A DNA stretch of 64,000 nucleotides from assembly GCA_035650495.1 (NCBI GenBank), contig DASRHK010000027.1, forward strand, positions 1 to 64,000, in the 5' to 3' direction. Shown here piece after piece: positions 52,691 to 61,840 of this stretch. The notes beneath the pieces were generated by a model, which worked only from the letters and a program-made list of their open reading frames with translations, ran no database searches and was not told the origin of the DNA. Every line of letters starts with the position of its first letter. Position 1 is the first letter of the stretch. Made by a program: the position numbers and the translations under genes. Source of the stretch: DASRHK01 sp035650495. GTDB taxonomy: Bacteria; Pseudomonadota; Gammaproteobacteria; Nevskiales; Nevskiaceae.

Positions 52691-54001
52691 ATGAGCACCC
52701 GCGAAGAGCAGATCAAGGCTCTGGAGAAGGATTGGGCCACCAACCCCCGCTGGAAGAGCGTCAAGCGCGGTTACACCGCATACGACGTCGTCCGGCTGCG
52801 TGGCAGCCTGCCGATCGACTACACGCTCGCCAAGCGCGGCGCCGAGAAGCTCTGGCGTCTGGTGAATGGCGAAGCCAAGAAAGGCTACGTCAACGCGTTC
52901 GGCGCGATCACCGCCGGTCAGGCGATGCAGCAGGCGAAGGCCGGCCTCGAGGCCGTCTATCTCTCCGGCTGGCAGGTCGCCGCCGACGGCAACACCTCCG
53001 AGACGATGTATCCGGACCAGTCGCTCTACGCGTACGACTCGGTGCCCACGATGGTTCGTCGCATCAACAACACGTTCAAGCGCGCCGATGAGATCCAGTG
53101 GGCCAAGGGCGTCGGCCCCGGCCACAAGGACTTCGTCGATTACTTCCTGCCGATCGTCGCGGACGCGGAAGCCGGCTTCGGCGGCGTGCTCAACGCCTTC
53201 GAGCTGATGAAGAACATGATCCAGGCGGGCGCCGCCGGCGTGCACTTCGAAGACCAGCTCGCGGCCGTGAAGAAGTGCGGCCACATGGGCGGCAAGGTCC
53301 TGGTGCCGACGCAGGAAGCGATCGAGAAGCTGATCGCCGCGCGCTTCGCCGCCGACGTCATGGGCGTGCCGACGATCGTGCTCGCGCGCACCGACGCAGA
53401 AGCCGCGAACCTGCTGACCTCCGATCATCATCCGAACGACAAGAAGTTCCTCACGGGCGAGCGCACGCAGGAAGGCTTCTATCGCGTGAAGAACGGCCTG
53501 GAGCAGGCCATCTCGCGCGGTGTGGCTTACGCGCCGTACGCAGATCTCGTGTGGTGCGAGACCGGCACGCCGGATCTCGGCTTCGCGCGCGAGTTCGCGC
53601 AGGCCGTGCACAAGGCGGTCCCTGGCAAGCTGCTTTCGTACAACTGCTCGCCGTCGTTCAACTGGAAGAAGAATCTCGACGACAAGACCATCGCGAAATT
53701 CCAGGACGAGCTCTCCGCGCTGGGCTACAAGTATCAGTTCATCACGCTCGCGGGCATCCACATCAACTGGTACAACACGTTCCAGTTCGCGCATGCCTAC
53801 GCGCGCGGCGAGGGCATGAAGCACTACGTCGAGCAGGTGCAGGAGCCGGAGTTCAAGGCGCGCGACAAGGGCTACACGTTCGTGTCGCATCAGCAGGAAG
53901 TCGGCGCCGGCTACTTCGACGACGTCACCACGGTGATCCAGGGCGGCTCCTCCAGCGTGCAGGCGCTCAAGGGCTCGACCGAGGAAGAGCAGTTCCACTG
54001 A
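52691..54001 (+). CDS. aceA: isocitrate lyase
   Basis: Cleaves isocitrate to glyoxylate and succinate, first enzyme of the glyoxylate shunt. Very close to the E. coli enzyme throughout: YLSGWQVAADGN, YFLPIVADAEAGFGGVLNAFELMK, VHFEDQLAAVKKCGHMGGK with the catalytic Cys196, and VSHQQEVGAGYFD. ATG 52691 gives 436 residues and aligns with the E. coli start (MSTREEQIKALEKDW). An upstream in-frame ATG at 52652 would add 13 residues. An AAGGA lies 10 bases before 52691. It is regulated separately from aceB, judging by its own palindrome-covered promoter. Confidence 0.97.
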   Translation: MSTREEQIKALEKDWATNPRWKSVKRGYTAYDVVRLRGSLPIDYTLAKRGAEKLWRLVNGEAKKGYVNAFGAITAGQAMQQAKAGLEAVYLSGWQVAADGNTSETMYPDQSLYAYDSVPTMVRRINNTFKRADEIQWAKGVGPGHKDFVDYFLPIVADAEAGFGGVLNAFELMKNMIQAGAAGVHFEDQLAAVKKCGHMGGKVLVPTQEAIEKLIAARFAADVMGVPTIVLARTDAEAANLLTSDHHPNDKKFLTGERTQEGFYRVKNGLEQAISRGVAYAPYADLVWCETGTPDLGFAREFAQAVHKAVPGKLLSYNCSPSFNWKKNLDDKTIAKFQDELSALGYKYQFITLAGIHINWYNTFQFAHAYARGEGMKHYVEQVQEPEFKARDKGYTFVSHQQEVGAGYFDDVTTVIQGGSSSVQALKGSTEEEQFH

Positions 54002-54020
54002 TCTTCTGACGCAGCTCAAG

Positions 54021-54046
54021 AAGGCCGGCTCGCTGCCGGCCTTTTT
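54021..54046 (+). terminator. intrinsic terminator after aceA
   Basis: A perfect 9-bp stem (AAGGCCGGC with GCCGGCCTT), loop TCGCT, ending in a T run. It sits between the convergent aceA and peptidase stops and may act on both strands. Confidence 0.95.
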
Positions 54047-54050
54047 GTTT

Positions 54051-55745
54051 CTAGTGCGGCCAGCTCGTGATCGTGAGGTAGGGTGCGATCGCCGGCAACG
54101 GTTGTGAGCAATGCAGCGACAGTATCCCGCCACCGTCGGCGAGCTGCGCTTCGACGTCGCTCTTCTCCGCGCAGCGCTTCGAGACCGCCGCATACAACTG
54201 AAGCGGCTGGCCGACCTTCACGCCTGCGAGCGCGACAACAGCTGCGGTGCGATTCTTCAGCACGTGGCACTGCGGCAGGCCCGTGAGCTCGAAACGGTCC
54301 TCGCCCGACTTGAAGCTGAAAGCGCCGGCGCAGTCCTCCCACATCAGGCGCTGCATCGCGTTGCGAGCGTAGATGCGCTCGAAGTCCGGCGGCACGGTGC
54401 CGGGGCCGATCACGATGCCTGACGCGGCCAGCAACGCACGCAGCGCTGCGGCCGCATCCGGCTGCGGCCGCGACCACAGATCGGACATCGCTGCGGCGAG
54501 CGTGCCGTCACGATCGAGGGCACGCAGCGTCGCGAAATACTGCCCGACGTCGTAGCGCTCTCCGGATTTCTCAGCCTGCCCGAAGAGCGCCCGCCACAGC
54601 GCGAATAATCCGCCGCGATCGTGAAGCTCCGTGCCGGCCGCGAAGTTCATCACGCTGCCGCAGGAATAGGCGAGCTCGTAGACGCTCTGCTTGAACGCGT
54701 CCTGCAGCGACACGCCGAGCGGCGCGAGCTTGTTGAGACATCGATTGAGATTGAGCTCGACTTCGGCGCGCAGCGCGTCCTCGTCGAGCACGCCGAAATC
54801 CCGTGCCGCGGCCCAGGCGAACGCGTCGGCGCCGCCCTCGTGCATCCACGGCGCGGCATCACCCTCGACCGACTCGAAGCGGTTGCCGTTCCACAGATGC
54901 GCGGCTTCGTGCGCGAGCAGATGGAACGACATCCGCGCGTTCTTTGCGTCGCGCGCGCCCCAGAGCTTGCGGCTGCGGAAATCGAACGCGATGACGTCGG
55001 GCAACACCTCGCCGCTGTCGCCGGGATTGAAGTCTTCCTGCGGGTGATAGGTGATGAGGATTACGGGGCGCTTGTTCAGCGCATAGCCGGTGTGCTCGCG
55101 GTAATAGGCGAAGAGCTTCGGCAACAGATCGTCGAATTGCTGCTCCAGGTATCGAGGCAATCCGGGGTCGACGATGGCGATCACGTCCTGCGTCTCGATC
55201 GGCGCGAGCTTGCCGAAATAGACGAAGGTGCCGCGATCGAGAAGCGGATCGTGCCAAGTCACAGCGCCGGCATGTCGCTGACCGTCGAGCACGATGCTTT
55301 CGCCTTTGCGCGGAACGAAGCGCAGGTCGAAACGCGCCGGTACGGCTGGAGTGCCGTGCCGCAGCGGCGCGGCGTAGAGATGGAGCGTGCACAGCCATTC
55401 GGAACCGTCGGTGAGCGTCTTGTTCAGCGGATATTTCTTGTCGAGCTTGGTGGTGTCGGTCGCAAAACCCACGGTGACTTCGCGGAACGGCTTGCCGTCC
55501 TTGCGCTCGATGAATTCGTTGCCGTCCTTCGCGACCAGGCGAAATCCCGGCATCTGCAGCTTCCAGCGGCCGTGCCGGCGCAGGCCGAAATCGTCGATGA
55601 AGCGCAGCTGGTCCGCGGGTTGATCGAGCTGATAGCGCGCTCGCCAGCGGTCCGGCAGATGCGTAACAGAGATGGTGACGAGCTCGGCCGCGCAGGCGCA
55701 GTGCGCGGCGAGCAGGAGTGCCAGCGCAAGGAGCATTCGGTGCAT
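54051..55745 (-). CDS. secreted M1-like zinc metallopeptidase domain protein
   Basis: A 564-residue exported protein. Signal peptide MHRMLLALALLLAAHCACA, then a beta-rich N-terminal region to about 200. The peptidase part has the zinc motif HEAAH (His279, Glu280, His283) and a downstream Glu303 in WMHEGGADAFAW, the gluzincin arrangement of M1 aminopeptidases. The GAMEN exopeptidase motif is not evident, so it may be a divergent or non-aminopeptidase member. The C-terminal 200 residues are helical with several Cys. Location is likely periplasmic. It is divergent from the TPR gene across a CRP-type site. Confidence 0.82.
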   Translation of the reverse strand: MHRMLLALALLLAAHCACAAELVTISVTHLPDRWRARYQLDQPADQLRFIDDFGLRRHGRWKLQMPGFRLVAKDGNEFIERKDGKPFREVTVGFATDTTKLDKKYPLNKTLTDGSEWLCTLHLYAAPLRHGTPAVPARFDLRFVPRKGESIVLDGQRHAGAVTWHDPLLDRGTFVYFGKLAPIETQDVIAIVDPGLPRYLEQQFDDLLPKLFAYYREHTGYALNKRPVILITYHPQEDFNPGDSGEVLPDVIAFDFRSRKLWGARDAKNARMSFHLLAHEAAHLWNGNRFESVEGDAAPWMHEGGADAFAWAAARDFGVLDEDALRAEVELNLNRCLNKLAPLGVSLQDAFKQSVYELAYSCGSVMNFAAGTELHDRGGLFALWRALFGQAEKSGERYDVGQYFATLRALDRDGTLAAAMSDLWSRPQPDAAAALRALLAASGIVIGPGTVPPDFERIYARNAMQRLMWEDCAGAFSFKSGEDRFELTGLPQCHVLKNRTAAVVALAGVKVGQPLQLYAAVSKRCAEKSDVEAQLADGGGILSLHCSQPLPAIAPYLTITSWPH

Positions 55746-55766
55746 GGCCTTGGAGTCTAGCAACCG

Positions 55767-55782
55767 TGTGATCGGGATCACG
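55767..55782. promoter_or_regulatory. CRP/Clp/Vfr-type binding site candidate
   Basis: TGTGA-N6-TCACG, one base from the palindromic CRP consensus TGTGA-N6-TCACA, with an extended perfect core GTGATC-GG-GATCAC. It is in the 105-base gap between the divergent peptidase and TPR genes and could serve either. Confidence 0.6.
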
Positions 55783-55850
55783 CCATGCCTTGAACTGCCC
55801 GCGATGCCGGAGTAGGTTCCGGTTCCTCGATCGATGCATGAGGACAAGCC

Positions 55851-57605
55851 ATGAGCCGCAGCGCCTTGATCATCATCGTCCTGCTCGGCGCAGTCGCAGG
55901 ATTCGCCATCTACGCCTTCCATCACCAGCCGCGCGCGGTCGACGAGGCAGCCACGACCGTACCGACTCCCGCGGTTGCCGCGCGCTGCATCCCGGCGGGA
56001 CAGCAGGGCTCGAGCGTTCCGGTGACCGCCGCACAATGGGCGCAAGGCGCGCAGCTGTTCGACGGCCTCGGCAGCTTCCGCCGCAAGGTGACCACGAGCT
56101 CGGAAGACGCGCAGAGATATTTCGATCAGGGCATGCGCTATCTGTGGGCGTTCAACCACGACGAGTCGTCGCGCTCGTTCGCGAAGGCTGCCGAGCTCGA
56201 TCCGGATTGCGCGATGTGCTGGTGGGGCCTCGCGCTGACGGTCGGTCCGAACTACAACTTTCCGCTGATGGCGGCGCCCCGCGCGAAGGTCGCGTTCGAG
56301 GCGGTGCAGTCCGCGCAGAAGAGCGTGGCGAGCGCGCAGCCCGTCGAGCAAGCGCTGATCGCCGCGCTGGGCAAGCGCTATCCGGATGCGCAGCCGCTCG
56401 ATCCCTCGAACGAAGGGCCAATCCTCACCGCGTACGCGCAAGCGATGAAAGATGTCGCGCAGAAATTCCCGGACGATCTCGACGTGCAGACGCTGTACGC
56501 CGAATCGATGATGAACACCAATGCATGGAAGCTTTGGACGCTCGATGGCAAGCCGGCGTCGGGCACCGAAGAGATCGTCGCGACGCTGGAGCGCGTGCTG
56601 AAGAAGGACTCGATGCATCCGGGGGCGAATCACTACTACATCCACGCGATGGAGGCGTCGCCGCATCCGGAAGGCGCGATTGCTTCCGCCGAGCGCCTGC
56701 GCGGAATGATGCCCGCGGCGGGGCATCTCGAGCACATGCCTGCGCACATCATGCAGCGCGTCGGACGTTACGAAGACGCCGCCGAGGCGAATCGAAAAGG
56801 CGCGGCTGCGGACGTCGCGTACTTCAGCAAGACCAGGCCGCTCGACTATTACGCGATGTACACCGGGCACAACTATCAGTTCCTGGCATTCTCGGCGGCG
56901 ATGGAAGGGCGCAAGGCCGAGACGCTGGAGGCGACGCGCCAGTCGCGCGCCACCATCCCGGACCAGATGCTGCTGTCGATGCCGGGCTTCGACTGGATCA
57001 TCGGCGACCTGTACTTCGCGAAAGTGCGATTCGCCTTATGGGACGAGATGCTCGCCGAGCCGGCGCCGAACACCAGGCTGCCCGGACTGACTGGCGCGTA
57101 TCTGTACGGCAAGGCTGTCGCGCTCGCGGCGACAGGCAAGCTCGACGACGCGCGCGCGACGATCGCGCAGCTCGACAAGCTCGCGACCGATACGCCCGCC
57201 GACTACGGCGCCGGCTTCAACAGCGCGCGCGACATGTTCGCGATCGCGTCGCAGGTCGCCAAGGCGCGCGTCGCCGCTGCCGAGAACAAGCCGGACGACG
57301 CGATTGCGCTGCTGCAGGACGCCGTCGCCAGGGAAGATCGCACCGGCTACGACGAGCCGGCCGACTGGTTCTTCCCGGTTCGGCACTTGCTCGGCGCCGA
57401 GCTGGTGAAGGCGGGCAAGGCCGCGCAAGCCGAAGCGGTCTATCGCGAGGACCTGAAGCGCCACCCGGACAACGGCTGGGCGCTGTTCGGCTTGAAGCAG
57501 GCCTTGCAGGCACAGAAGAAATCCGCCGAGGCGGCGAAGGTCGACGCGCAGTTCCAGAAAGCCTGGAAGCAAGCCGACGTACAATTGACCGCATCGATGC
57601 TCTGA
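55851..57605 (+). CDS. membrane-anchored TPR protein of unknown function
   Basis: A 584-residue protein with an uncleaved N-terminal membrane helix (about 5-23, ALIIIVLLGAVAGFAIYAF). The periplasmic body contains TPR-like helices. Conserved-looking blocks include YFDQGMRYLWAFNHDESSRSF, LDPDCAMCWWGLALTVGPNYN, HPGANHYYIHAMEASPHPE and LEHMPAHIMQRVGRYEDA. The Cys-x-x-Cys in DCAMCWW is not followed by His, so it is not a haem site. Similar proteins occur in many proteobacteria without known function. It has its own terminator. Confidence 0.8.
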   Translation: MSRSALIIIVLLGAVAGFAIYAFHHQPRAVDEAATTVPTPAVAARCIPAGQQGSSVPVTAAQWAQGAQLFDGLGSFRRKVTTSSEDAQRYFDQGMRYLWAFNHDESSRSFAKAAELDPDCAMCWWGLALTVGPNYNFPLMAAPRAKVAFEAVQSAQKSVASAQPVEQALIAALGKRYPDAQPLDPSNEGPILTAYAQAMKDVAQKFPDDLDVQTLYAESMMNTNAWKLWTLDGKPASGTEEIVATLERVLKKDSMHPGANHYYIHAMEASPHPEGAIASAERLRGMMPAAGHLEHMPAHIMQRVGRYEDAAEANRKGAAADVAYFSKTRPLDYYAMYTGHNYQFLAFSAAMEGRKAETLEATRQSRATIPDQMLLSMPGFDWIIGDLYFAKVRFALWDEMLAEPAPNTRLPGLTGAYLYGKAVALAATGKLDDARATIAQLDKLATDTPADYGAGFNSARDMFAIASQVAKARVAAAENKPDDAIALLQDAVAREDRTGYDEPADWFFPVRHLLGAELVKAGKAAQAEAVYREDLKRHPDNGWALFGLKQALQAQKKSAEAAKVDAQFQKAWKQADVQLTASML

Positions 57606-57627
57606 GGCGGTTCGAAAGCCAACCACC

Positions 57628-57658
57628 GCCGCGCGACGAGAATCGCGCGGCTTTTTTT
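57628..57658 (+). terminator. intrinsic terminator after the TPR gene
   Basis: A perfect 9-bp stem (GCCGCGCGA with TCGCGCGGC), loop CGAGAA, then seven T. The next gene starts 14 bases later. Confidence 0.95.
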
Positions 57659-57671
57659 CGGGGGAGAGGAA

Positions 57672-58712
57672 ATGAAAGTTCTCAAGGCGCTCGTGCTCAT
57701 CGTGCTCCTGCTGGTCGCCGGCCTGTTCGCCTACGGGCTCACGTTGCCGAACAGCTCGCACATGCAACGCTCGGCGACCATCGCGGCGCCGGCCTGCACG
57801 GTCTACGCGCAGCTCGACAACTACAAGAATTTCAACCTGTGGTCGCCGTGGCTGCAGTACGACCCGAATGCGCAGTACAAGATCGAGGGCGCCGCGCGGG
57901 GCGTCGGCGCGAAGGAATCCTGGTCCGGCAACGACAAGGTCGGCACCGGCAGTCAGGAGATCATCGCGGCGCAGAGCTGCAAGGAGATCAAGTCGAAGCT
58001 CGTCTTCGGCGGCTTCGAGCAGAACCAGCAAACCGCGACGTTCACGCTCACGCCGGCCGGCGAGGGCACGCAGGTCGACTGGGCCTTCGATGGCGAGTTC
58101 GGCGGCAACATCTTCAGCCGGGTGATGAGCCGCTACTTCACGATCCTGATGGCCAAGGCGATGACCGACGACTTCGACCGCGGGCTGGCGAACCTGAAGA
58201 AGGTCTCGGAGGCGCTGCCGAAGGTGGACTTTGCCTCGCTCAAGGCCGAGGACCTCGACGTCAAGCCGGTCGCCGTCGCGGCGGTCGCGGGACACACGAC
58301 GACGGAGTCGGCCGACATCGGCAAGGCCTACACCGAGTCCTACGCCAAGATCATGGGCTATCTCAAGGCCAACAATCTCAGCGAAGCCGGCCCGCCGATC
58401 GCGATCACCCGCAAGTGGGACGAAGCGGCGAAAGTGTTCGATTTCGAGGCCGGGATTCCGGTCGATCGCACCGACGTCCCCTTGAGCGACAGCGAAGTGC
58501 ACATGATGCAGACCTACGGCGGCCCGGCGCTGAAGGTCACCCACACGGGCCCGTACGAGGATCTCGGCAAGACCTACGCGATGATCAAGGCCTACATGGC
58601 CGCCTATGGCTACGAAAAGGCGGGCGACGAATGGGAGGAGTACGTCTCCGATCCCGGCAAGACGCCCGCAGCGGAACTGGTCACTCTGATTTACTATCCC
58701 GTGAAGCTGTGA
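57672..58712 (+). CDS. SRPBCC domain - GyrI-like domain protein
   Basis: A 346-residue protein with an N-terminal membrane helix (about 5-23). Residues about 30-180 form an SRPBCC/START-like ligand-binding domain (SATIAAPACTVYAQLDNYKNFNLWSPW is the typical opening). Residues about 200-346 are a GyrI-like / AraC effector-binding domain (VAAVAGHTTTE, then HTGPYEDLGKTYAMIKAYM and WEEYVSDPGKTP with the conserved Glu). Both modules bind small hydrophobic ligands in other proteins. The physiological role is unknown. GGGGAGAGG precedes the ATG. Confidence 0.88.
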   Translation: MKVLKALVLIVLLLVAGLFAYGLTLPNSSHMQRSATIAAPACTVYAQLDNYKNFNLWSPWLQYDPNAQYKIEGAARGVGAKESWSGNDKVGTGSQEIIAAQSCKEIKSKLVFGGFEQNQQTATFTLTPAGEGTQVDWAFDGEFGGNIFSRVMSRYFTILMAKAMTDDFDRGLANLKKVSEALPKVDFASLKAEDLDVKPVAVAAVAGHTTTESADIGKAYTESYAKIMGYLKANNLSEAGPPIAITRKWDEAAKVFDFEAGIPVDRTDVPLSDSEVHMMQTYGGPALKVTHTGPYEDLGKTYAMIKAYMAAYGYEKAGDEWEEYVSDPGKTPAAELVTLIYYPVKL

Positions 58713-58739
58713 GCGAAATCCCCCCATGAGTCGCAATCC

Positions 58740-59396
58740 ATGATCCGAGTGATGCTGGTGGACGACCACCGGCTGGTACGCGCCGGCCTCAAGCGCGTGT
58801 TGTCCGAGATGCCCGATATCGAAGTCGTCGCCGAAGCCGGCACCGGCGAAGAGGCGCTCGATCTCGCCAAGAAGCAGAGCCCCGACGTCGTGCTGATGGA
58901 CGTCAACATGCCCGGCATGGGCGGCCTGGAGACGACGCGTCGTCTGGTCGCGCGCATGCCGCAGGTGAAAGTGATCGCCGTCTCGATGCATCTCGAGGAG
59001 CCGTATCCGAGCCGGATGCTCGAAGCCGGCGCTGCGGGCTACATCAGCAAGGACTCCGCGGCCGACGAAGTCGCTACCGCGATCCGGCGCGTCCAGTCTG
59101 GCGGCCATTACGTCGCGGCCGACGTCGCCGGCAATCTGGCCGCCTCGCTGATCAAGGGCGGATCGGGCAGCGCGCCGTTCGAGCAGCTCTCGCAGCGCGA
59201 GACGCAGGTGATGCTGATGGTGACCAAGGGCTACTCGACGCAGGCGATCTCGGATCGACTCTGCCTGTCGCCCAAGACGGTGAGCACGTATCGCTACCGG
59301 TTGTTCGAGAAGCTCGGCGTCACCAACGACGTCGAGCTCACCCGGCTCGCGATGCGCTACGGCCTGCTCGACGAGAAGAGCGAAAGCCAACCCTGA
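58740..59396 (+). CDS. uvrY: response regulator of the GacA/UvrY type
   Basis: A 218-residue two-component regulator. The receiver has the acidic pair VDDH, phosphoacceptor Asp54 in VLMDVNMPG and Lys104 in YISKDS. The LuxR/NarL helix-turn-helix follows from about 145 (LSQRETQVMLMVTKGYSTQAISDRLCLSPKTVSTYRYR). Its place directly upstream of uvrC is the conserved gacA/uvrY position; GacA controls Rsm/Csr small RNAs with the sensor GacS/BarA, not present here. A five-codon frame at 58726-58743 overlaps the start as ATGA. Confidence 0.93.
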   Translation: MIRVMLVDDHRLVRAGLKRVLSEMPDIEVVAEAGTGEEALDLAKKQSPDVVLMDVNMPGMGGLETTRRLVARMPQVKVIAVSMHLEEPYPSRMLEAGAAGYISKDSAADEVATAIRRVQSGGHYVAADVAGNLAASLIKGGSGSAPFEQLSQRETQVMLMVTKGYSTQAISDRLCLSPKTVSTYRYRLFEKLGVTNDVELTRLAMRYGLLDEKSESQP

Positions 59397-59421
59397 TGCG
59401 CGCGCTTTGCGCGCTCCTGCA

Positions 59422-61236
59422 GTGACCAGCGAGTCCAACGGTTTCGACGCGAAAGCGTTCCTGTCGCAGCTGTCGACGGCGCCGGGCGTGTATCGCATGT
59501 ACGGCGAGACGGGCGAGCTGCTCTACGTCGGCAAGGCGCGCAATCTCAAGAAGCGCGTGTCCAGCTATTTCCAGAAGGCGCACGACGCGCGCATCAGCTC
59601 GATGGTCGCGCAGATCCGCCGTGTGGAAGTCACGCTCACGCAGACCGAGGACCAGGCGCTGCTGCTCGAAGCCAACCTGATCAAGGATCAGCGTCCGCGC
59701 TACAACGTCCTCTACCGTGACGACAAGAGCTATCCGTATCTGCGCATCACTGCGCAGAAGTATCCACGCATCGCGTTCCATCGCGGTGCCAAGAATGCGC
59801 AGGACAAGTACTTCGGGCCGTTCGCGAGCGCGGGCGCCGTGCGCGAATCGCTCGCGACGCTGCAGAAGCTGTTCCTGCTGCGTCCGTGCCGCGACACGTT
59901 CTTCGCGCATCGCCAGCGGCCGTGCCTGCAATACCAGATCAAGCGTTGCTCCGGTCCGTGCACCGGACTGATCTCGGTGGAGGACTACGCGATCGAAGTG
60001 GGACGTGCGCAGCGACTGCTGCAAGGCAAGGGCGACGAGCTCGCCACCGAGCTCACGCAGGAGATGGAGAAGGCCTCGGAATCGCTCGAGTACGAGCGCG
60101 CCGCGCGATTGCGTGACCAGATCGCGGCGTTGAAGCGCGTGCGCGAGAACCGCAGCTTCACCGGCGGGGCGCGCGATCTCGACGTCATCGCGGTCGCGCC
60201 GCACGCGGCCGCCAGCTGCGTCGTCGTCGTCAGCGTGCGCAACGGCGTGAACCTCGGCCATCGCAGCCATTTCCCGAAGCATCCGCCGCACACGGGCGCG
60301 GAAGAGCTGCTCGAGACGTTCCTGGGACAGCACTACCTCGAACAGCCGGCGCCGGCGGAAATCCTCGTCAGCCATTGTCCCGAGGACGTCGACTTCATCG
60401 CGCAGGCGCTGTCGCAGCGCGCGCAGCGCAAGGTCACAGTGTCGCAGCCCCAGCGCGGTGCGCGGGTGCAGATGATGACGATGGCGCTCGACACCGCGGC
60501 GCAGGCGCTCGCGGCCCATCTCGCCGAATCGGCGACCATGGATCAGCGGCTGCTCGAATTGCAGCGCGCGCTCGAGCTCGACGTCGTGCCGCGCAGGCTC
60601 GAATGCTTCGACATCAGTCACACGATGGGTGAGCGCACGGTAGCGTCGTGCGTGGTGTTCGACGAGGAAGGGCCGCTCAAGAGCGCCTACCGGAAATTCA
60701 ATGTGGATGGGATTCAACCCGGAGACGACTACGCGGCGATCAAGCAGGTCGTGATGCGCCGCTACGCGCGCATCAAGGGCGGGGAAGGCGAGTCGCCCGA
60801 CGTGCTGTTCATCGACGGTGGGCAAGGCCAGCTCAGCGCCGCGCAGGAAGCGCTCGACGAGCTCGGCATCCAGGAGCTGCGCGTCGTGGCGATCGCCAAG
60901 GGACCGACGCGCAAGCCGGGCCTCGAGGAGCTGATCCTGCCGGAACGGGACCAGCCGCTGCGCTTGCCGGCCGATTCACCCGCGCTGCATCTGATCCAGC
61001 GCATCCGCGACGAAGCGCATCGGTTCGCGATCACGGGTCACCGCGCGCGACGCAACAAGGCGCGGGTCACTTCGGGCCTGGAGTCGATCGAGGGACTGGG
61101 CCCGGCGCGGCGCCGCGCCCTGCTCACGGCACTCGGCGGCTTGCAGCAGGTCAAACGCGCGAGCATCGACGAGCTCGCCCGCGTCGAAGGCATCAGCCGG
61201 ACCATCGCGGAGCGGGTCTACGCCTATTTTCATTAG
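59422..61236 (+). CDS. uvrC: excinuclease ABC subunit C
   Basis: Makes both incisions in UvrABC nucleotide excision repair. Domains in order in the 604-residue protein: GIY-YIG nuclease (APGVYRMYGETGELLYVGKARNLKKRVSSYF, first 90 residues), the Cys-rich region (LRPCRDTFFAH to RCSGPCTG), the UVR motif (SLEYERAARLRDQI), the RNase H-like nuclease (FDISHTMGERTVASCVVF) and C-terminal tandem HhH. No ATG is available. GTG 59422 is preferred; TTG 59407 lies in the loop of a perfect GCGCGC-TTT-GCGCGC hairpin (59400-59414). Confidence 0.96.
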   Translation: MTSESNGFDAKAFLSQLSTAPGVYRMYGETGELLYVGKARNLKKRVSSYFQKAHDARISSMVAQIRRVEVTLTQTEDQALLLEANLIKDQRPRYNVLYRDDKSYPYLRITAQKYPRIAFHRGAKNAQDKYFGPFASAGAVRESLATLQKLFLLRPCRDTFFAHRQRPCLQYQIKRCSGPCTGLISVEDYAIEVGRAQRLLQGKGDELATELTQEMEKASESLEYERAARLRDQIAALKRVRENRSFTGGARDLDVIAVAPHAAASCVVVVSVRNGVNLGHRSHFPKHPPHTGAEELLETFLGQHYLEQPAPAEILVSHCPEDVDFIAQALSQRAQRKVTVSQPQRGARVQMMTMALDTAAQALAAHLAESATMDQRLLELQRALELDVVPRRLECFDISHTMGERTVASCVVFDEEGPLKSAYRKFNVDGIQPGDDYAAIKQVVMRRYARIKGGEGESPDVLFIDGGQGQLSAAQEALDELGIQELRVVAIAKGPTRKPGLEELILPERDQPLRLPADSPALHLIQRIRDEAHRFAITGHRARRNKARVTSGLESIEGLGPARRRALLTALGGLQQVKRASIDELARVEGISRTIAERVYAYFH

Positions 61237-61245
61237 ACTGTCAGC

Positions 61246-61803
61246 GTGCGACTGAACCTGCCAATGTGGCTCACGATCGGCCGCGTCGCGGCGATCCCGC
61301 TCGTGCTGTCGCTGTTCTTCCTGCACATCGAGCACGCGCGCCAGTACGCGACGGTGCTCTACGCGGGTGCCTGCATCACCGACTGGTTCGACGGCTATCT
61401 CGCGCGGCGCTGGAACCAGATGACCAAGTTCGGCGCGTTCCTCGATCCGGTCGCGGACAAGCTGATGGTCGCCGTCTGCCTGGTCATGCTCCTCTACGCG
61501 CAGCCCGGCGCGGTGCTCGCCGTGCTGGTCGCGATCATCATCGGCCGCGAGATCACCATCTCGGCGCTGCGCGAATGGATGGCCGAGCTCGGCTCGCGCG
61601 CCAACGTCGCGGTCAACTGGATCGGCAAGCTGAAGACGGTGTTCCAGATGACGTCGATCGGCATGATGATCTGGCAGATCGAGACCTGGGGCGTGCCGTG
61701 GTACACGGTCGGCTACTGGCTGCTGTTCATCGCCGCGGCGCTGACGCTGTGGTCGATGGTGATGTATCTCAGGGCTGCGTGGCCCTTGATGAAGAGCAGT
61801 TGA
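61246..61803 (+). CDS. pgsA: CDP-diacylglycerol--glycerol-3-phosphate 3-phosphatidyltransferase
   Basis: Committed step to phosphatidylglycerol and cardiolipin, inner membrane. The 185-residue protein has the complete CDP-alcohol phosphotransferase motif in DWFDGYLARRWNQMTKFG followed by AFLDPVADK. Four to six membrane helices follow. The start is GTG 61246, 9 bases after uvrC. Its TGA lies inside the -35 of the tRNA-Gly promoter. Confidence 0.96.
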   Translation: MRLNLPMWLTIGRVAAIPLVLSLFFLHIEHARQYATVLYAGACITDWFDGYLARRWNQMTKFGAFLDPVADKLMVAVCLVMLLYAQPGAVLAVLVAIIIGREITISALREWMAELGSRANVAVNWIGKLKTVFQMTSIGMMIWQIETWGVPWYTVGYWLLFIAAALTLWSMVMYLRAAWPLMKSS

Positions 61804-61827
61804 CAGGGTGCCGACCGCCACTACAAT
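61800..61827 (+). promoter_or_regulatory. tRNA-Gly promoter
   Basis: A perfect TTGACA (61800-61805), 16-base spacer and TACAAT (61822-61827), one base from consensus. The -35 overlaps the pgsA stop codon. The tRNA begins 13 bases after the -10. Confidence 0.85.
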
Positions 61828-61840
61828 AGCGCCCTCGTTT

